Shown piece by piece: positions 5,231-7,023 of a DNA stretch of 7,023 bases. Under the pieces are notes generated by a model, which worked only from the letters and a program-made list of their open reading frames with translations, did not search any database and had not been told where the DNA came from. The stretch is from Gemmatimonadota bacterium (GTDB lineage: Bacteria > Latescibacterota > UBA2968 > UBA8231): contig JAPOZF010000361.1 of NCBI GenBank assembly GCA_026706165.1, positions 1 through 7,023 of the forward strand. Direction: 5' to 3'. The position numbers and the translations under genes were made by a program. The stretch's first letter is position 1. Each line of letters begins with the position of its first letter.

Positions 5231-6310
5231 TCACTGCGAAAGCCTGCTCACCATCTCGTCGTCCAGCTCCACCCCGAGACCCGGCCCGTCGGGCACGGCG
5301 ATGCATCCGTCGACAACCTCCAGCGGTTCCTTGAGGATCGGCCAGTCGTCCCGTATCGAGACCGGTTCGATGTTGTACTCCTGCGAGTAGGGTACCATCT
5401 GGCTCGCCGCGCAGAAATGCAGGTGGGCAACCGTGCTGAGAATCGGCTGGGTGTTGTGAACGGTGATCGGTATGCCGAACGCCGACGCCAGGGCCTCGAT
5501 CTTCACGAACTCCGTGAACCCCGGGGCCTTGACGATGTCCGGCTGGATGATGTCCACCCTGCCCCTGGTGATGAGGTCGCGGTACTGGTGGTGGGTGTAG
5601 ATCATCTCCCCGGAGGCAATCGGGATCGTCAGGGCGTCGGCGATCCGCGCCAGCCCCTCGAGGTCGTGCGCCGGCCGCGGCTCCTCGAAGTGGAAGACCC
5701 CGAGGTCCTCCAGCGCCGCGCCGATATACATGGACTGGTGCACGGAGTAGGCCCCGTTCACGTCCACGAGGATGTCGATGTCGTCCCCGACGGCCGCCCG
5801 CACCTCGGTCACCGTCTCGATGGTCTCGTCGGCAGGGTCGTCGATCTCGCCGGGAACGGCGCTGTGCAGCTTGTACCCGCTGTACCCCTGTTCCACCAGA
5901 GAGGCCGCCCGCCGGCCCTCCTCCAGGGGAGTCAGGTCCCGCCGCATCGAGCTCGCGTAGACCTTCACCTCGTCGCGGATCTTGCCCCCGAGCAGCTTGT
6001 GGATCGGAACCCCCAGCGCCTTCCCCTTGATGTCCCACAGGGCGATGTCCAGCCCGGCGATGGCGCAGAACACCGCTCCTCCCATATCCTCGGCGGAACC
6101 CGCCTCCATCATGTCGCGGAACCGCAGGCCCGAATCGAGGGGATCCTTCCAGGCGATGGCCGGGGCGAGGTGCTCCTCGATGAGAGCCTTTACCACCCCC
6201 GGCTGCCGCCGGAAACACTCGCCGATTCCCGTTATCCCCTCATCCGTTTGCACCTTCACGAACGGGAAGTCCCCGTCCAGAATCAGGCATTCCACCGAAA
6301 CAATCTTCAC
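5231..6310 (-). CDS. Enolase-superfamily enzyme, mandelate racemase/muconate lactonizing type
   Basis: A 359-residue protein with the N-terminal capping domain (about 1-120, ending with the GVPIHKLLGG signature) and a C-terminal barrel. Superfamily enzymes remove the proton next to a carboxylate with Mg2+ help, leading to racemization, cycloisomerization or dehydration. The metal ligands are D183 (ILVDVNG), E209 (FHFEEP) and E235 (ASGE), spaced 26 and 26, exactly as in mandelate racemase. The His-Asp dyad is H285 (VHNTQP) with D258 (IIQPD), 27 apart as in mandelate racemase. On the other face of the site is K147 in YKLH, but the second Lys of the classic KxK is H149, so the activity need not be mandelate racemase. 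The position after the first metal ligand is N185, not the His that I recall for galactonate dehydratase. An acid-sugar dehydratase is a reasonable guess. Start GTG at 6310 has GGAGG (6320-6324) 9 bases before it. It has no operon partner in the window. Confidence 0.92.
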   Translation of the reverse strand: MKIVSVECLILDGDFPFVKVQTDEGITGIGECFRRQPGVVKALIEEHLAPAIAWKDPLDSGLRFRDMMEAGSAEDMGGAVFCAIAGLDIALWDIKGKALGVPIHKLLGGKIRDEVKVYASSMRRDLTPLEEGRRAASLVEQGYSGYKLHSAVPGEIDDPADETIETVTEVRAAVGDDIDILVDVNGAYSVHQSMYIGAALEDLGVFHFEEPRPAHDLEGLARIADALTIPIASGEMIYTHHQYRDLITRGRVDIIQPDIVKAPGFTEFVKIEALASAFGIPITVHNTQPILSTVAHLHFCAASQMVPYSQEYNIEPVSIRDDWPILKEPLEVVDGCIAVPDGPGLGVELDDEMVSRLSQ

Positions 6311-6358
6311 AAGCTGAAACCTCCAGGCTGCCGGCTCGTCCGCGCCGGAATGGTGGTA

Positions 6359-6399
6359 GGGATTTGCCGCCGTCCCGGACCCGTCCCCGGCGGCATCCC
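6359..6399. promoter_or_regulatory. Strong inverted repeat in the leader of the enolase-family gene
   Basis: TGCCGCC (6365-6371) and GGCGGCA (6389-6395) are exact inverted copies around a 17-base loop. After a 2-base bulge (6363-6364) the stem continues with GGGA (6359-6362) and TCCC (6396-6399), giving 11 pairs. It lies 49-89 bases upstream of the GTG start, inside the expected 5' untranslated region if the promoter near 6463-6490 is used. It could be an attenuator or a leader hairpin; GC-rich sequence also makes such stems by chance. Confidence 0.35.
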
Positions 6400-6462
6400 A
6401 GGAGACGTTCGCGTAGCCCGGGCAGTACCACCAGCACCCGTCGAAAACGGTCCGGCCGGCTT

Positions 6463-6490
6463 ACAATATTCCTAAGCTTCACATTTACAA
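6463..6490 (-). promoter_or_regulatory. Possible sigma-70-type promoter for the enolase-family gene
   Basis: Read on the minus strand, TTGTAA (6490-6485) and TATTGT (6468-6463) are separated by 16 bases; each matches the -35 and -10 consensus at 4 of 6 positions. They sit in a distinct AT-richer patch (about 6460-6500) within very GC-rich DNA. Transcription would begin near 6456, giving a leader of about 145 bases. Matches are modest, so this is only a candidate. Confidence 0.35.
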
Positions 6491-6498
6491 CAAGTTGT
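6487..6498. promoter_or_regulatory. Palindrome overlapping the possible -35 element (candidate operator)
   Basis: ACAAC (6487-6491), AA, GTTGT (6494-6498) is a perfect 5+2+5 inverted repeat that overlaps the candidate -35 box at 6485-6490. Position and size would suit binding of a dimeric regulator (for example GntR- or LacI-type, which often control acid-sugar genes). No regulator gene is in the window. Confidence 0.3.
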
Positions 6499-6574
6499 CG
6501 GATCGATAGCAATGGGCACAGATCTGGCACGGTTCCCCAGGCAGGGCGGAAGTCGAGGTCCGCTGAGTCGGTAA

Positions 6575-6634
6575 GCGCTCCGGTGGTGGCGGTATCCCTT
6601 TGCCGCCAACCCGGGGGGCGACGCCATCAACAGG
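6575..6634 (+). repeat. Structured intergenic repeat, copy C (first tandem unit)
   Basis: The first 14 bases (GCGCTCCGGTGGTG, 6575-6588) are identical to the start of copy B (6640-6653), 65 bases downstream. The next 19 keep the pattern: GCGGTATCCCTTTGCCGCC here, CCGGCATGTCTTTCCCCCC in copy B. The 3' part is shorter (ACCCGGGGGGCGACGCCATC, then AACAGG at 6629-6634), matching the CCGGGG, GGGC.CCAATC and CAGG anchors with about 20 bases deleted. TGGCGG (6586-6591)... pairs with CCGCCA (6603-6608), so this copy forms a hairpin of its own. Confidence 0.55.
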
Positions 6635-6639
6635 GGGAT

Positions 6640-6719
6640 GCGCTCCGGTGGTGCCGGCATGTCTTTCCCCCCGCTCTTCCGGGGCCCACTTTATCGGGCA
6701 CCAATCGGCAACTTCAGGT
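6640..6719 (+). repeat. Structured intergenic repeat, copy B (second tandem unit, full length)
   Basis: This is the reference copy. Anchors: TCCGGTG (6644-6650), CATG (6658-6661), CCCCCCG (6667-6673), CTCTT (6674-6678), CGGGGC (6680-6685), CGGGCACCAATC (6695-6706), GCAAC (6708-6712), CAGG (6715-6718). Possible pairing: GGGGGA (6634-6639 region) with TCCCCC (6666-6671), CCGG-TGGTG-CCGG (6645-6657), and GGGGCCC (6681-6687) with GGGCACC (6696-6702) with one G-A mismatch. It ends about 145 bases before the DUF2334 start. Homology with copy E extends on past this end to GTGAAA (6718-6723). Confidence 0.55.
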
Positions 6720-6788
6720 GAAACCATCCGTGGGATGCCAACCACCCAGACAGAAGCCGACATCGTGCTCAGGGCAAGCCAGCGCGAT

Positions 6789-6854
6789 CCCTGTTGCCGC
6801 TGCAGGTGCGCGGCTTCCCTGCTTCTGACCTGCGGTATTGCAGCCGGCAGGGGG
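6789..6854 (+). promoter_or_regulatory. Possible RBS-masking leader structure before the DUF2334 gene
   Basis: CCCT (6789-6792), GCC (6796-6798) and GCTGCA (6799-6804) can pair with AGGG (6849-6852), GGC (6846-6848) and TGCAGC (6839-6844). That makes 13 pairs with a 3-base and a 1-base bulge. The AGGG strand is part of the Shine-Dalgarno AGGGGG (6849-6854), so this fold would hide it. A competing stem GCAGGT (6802-6807) / ACCTGC (6828-6833) shares bases with the first and would free the ribosome-binding site. Confidence 0.25.
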
Positions 6855-6862
6855 CGTACCTG

Positions 6863-7023
6863 ATGCCCTCGGCGCACCCCGACGTTCCCCCCGACCGGCG
6901 CATGCTGATCGTCAGCGTCCACGATGTCGCGCCCCCGTTCGCATCCGGTGTGCGGCAGCTGCTCGACGAGCTGGACCGCCGCTCCATCCGGCCGCGGGTG
7001 CTGAAGGTTGTGCCCAACTACGC
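6863..7023 (+). CDS. DUF2334 / polysaccharide-deacetylase-like protein, N-terminal part (3' truncated by window edge)
   Basis: Only the first 53 codons are in the window; the frame is open to the last base. The segment MLIVSVHDVAPPFASGVRQ, followed by LLDELDRRSIRPRVLKVVPNY, matches the beginning of DUF2334 proteins, which belong to the polysaccharide deacetylase fold; VSVHDVAP is the family's first strand and its metal-site Asp, where classic NodB-type enzymes have a DD pair. Members probably remove acyl groups from sugars or glycans using a metal ion, but most are uncharacterised. AGGGGG (6849-6854) lies 8 bases before the ATG at 6863, which I take as the start; a second ATG at 6902 begins exactly at the conserved part and is the alternative. 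There is no signal peptide in the visible part, suggesting a cytoplasmic protein. It is divergent from the enolase-family gene. Confidence 0.8.
   Translation, partial: MPSAHPDVPPDRRMLIVSVHDVAPPFASGVRQLLDELDRRSIRPRVLKVVPNY

Larger units (their letters stand above)
6311..6862. other. 552-bp gene-free divergent region
   Basis: No frame here reads like a real protein: the open frames on both strands are rich in Arg, Pro and Ser and cross repeat copies B and C, as expected of chance frames in GC-rich DNA. Reading from the left it holds the enolase-family Shine-Dalgarno (6320-6324), a strong inverted repeat (6359-6399), an AT-richer patch with a possible minus-strand promoter and palindrome (6463-6498), two tandem repeat copies (6575-6719), a small hairpin CATCC-GTG-GGATG (6725-6737), and a possible leader fold before the DUF2334 gene (6789-6854). 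The length is unusual for this compact window. Confidence 0.6.

Noticed and set aside
5118..5390. A 90-codon + strand frame with a good-looking RBS (AGGAGG before ATG at 5118)
   Set aside because: More than half of it runs antisense into the conserved C-terminus of the enolase-family gene, and the protein shows no family features. A tiny gene limited to the gap cannot be fully excluded.
5171..6475. Long + strand open frame (434 codons) opposite the enolase-family gene
   Set aside because: It mirrors the coding strand of a gene with intact metal ligands and catalytic dyad; its translation is low-complexity Arg/Val/Asp-rich with no recognisable domain.
6472..6660. Minus-strand 62-codon frame across the repeat region, ending with CCKCEA
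   Set aside because: It crosses both tandem repeat copies, its sequence reflects the repeat (PPERI, HHRSA), and no ribosome-binding site or homologue is evident.
6575..6740. Tandem glycine riboswitch
   Set aside because: Tandem units and a CAGG-like end suggested it, but the conserved glycine aptamer core segments are not present in either unit.

Overview
A GC-rich (about two-thirds G+C by eye) bacterial chromosomal window. Genes are compact and bacterial, with Shine-Dalgarno sequences before several starts and both GTG and ATG initiation. The lineage cannot be fixed from this sequence. An NtrY-like histidine kinase, a PhyH-type dioxygenase, a mandelate-racemase-type enzyme and a DUF2334 deacetylase would fit Acidobacteriota, Desulfobacterota or similar free-living GC-rich groups, but this is only a guess.

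Layout from left to right: the 3' part of a sensor histidine kinase (+, cut by the window edge); a 243-bp gap; a PhyH-family Fe(II)/2-oxoglutarate oxygenase (+); a 200-bp convergent gap; an acetolactate-synthase-like thiamine-diphosphate enzyme (-); a 190-bp divergent gap; a family-2 SAM-dependent O-methyltransferase (+); a 165-bp convergent gap; a mandelate racemase/muconate lactonizing-type enolase-superfamily enzyme (-); a 552-bp gap; and the 5' end of a DUF2334 polysaccharide-deacetylase-like gene (+, cut by the edge). I see no tRNA, rRNA, CRISPR array or transposase.

The four central metabolic genes alternate in strand and each has its own intergenic region, so they do not form an operon. 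All act on small molecules (hydroxylation, C-C bond chemistry at a keto acid, O-methylation, acid-sugar or related dehydration/racemization). They may be an accessory cluster for modifying or degrading organic acids, but nothing in the sequence ties them to one pathway.

The most unusual content is between the genes. A structured repeat about 60-80 nt long appears in at least four places, always in + orientation: one full copy before the PhyH gene, a 3'-half copy between the PhyH and TPP genes, and two copies in tandem before the DUF2334 gene. Its sequence anchors keep their order and spacing, and a hairpin in it is retained with changed bases. I do not recognise it as a known riboswitch or repeat. 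Other candidates are a perfect 8-bp inverted repeat just before the PhyH ribosome-binding site, a small upstream ORF with alternative hairpins before the methyltransferase, a palindrome over a possible promoter of the enolase-family gene, and a leader fold that could hide the DUF2334 ribosome-binding site.
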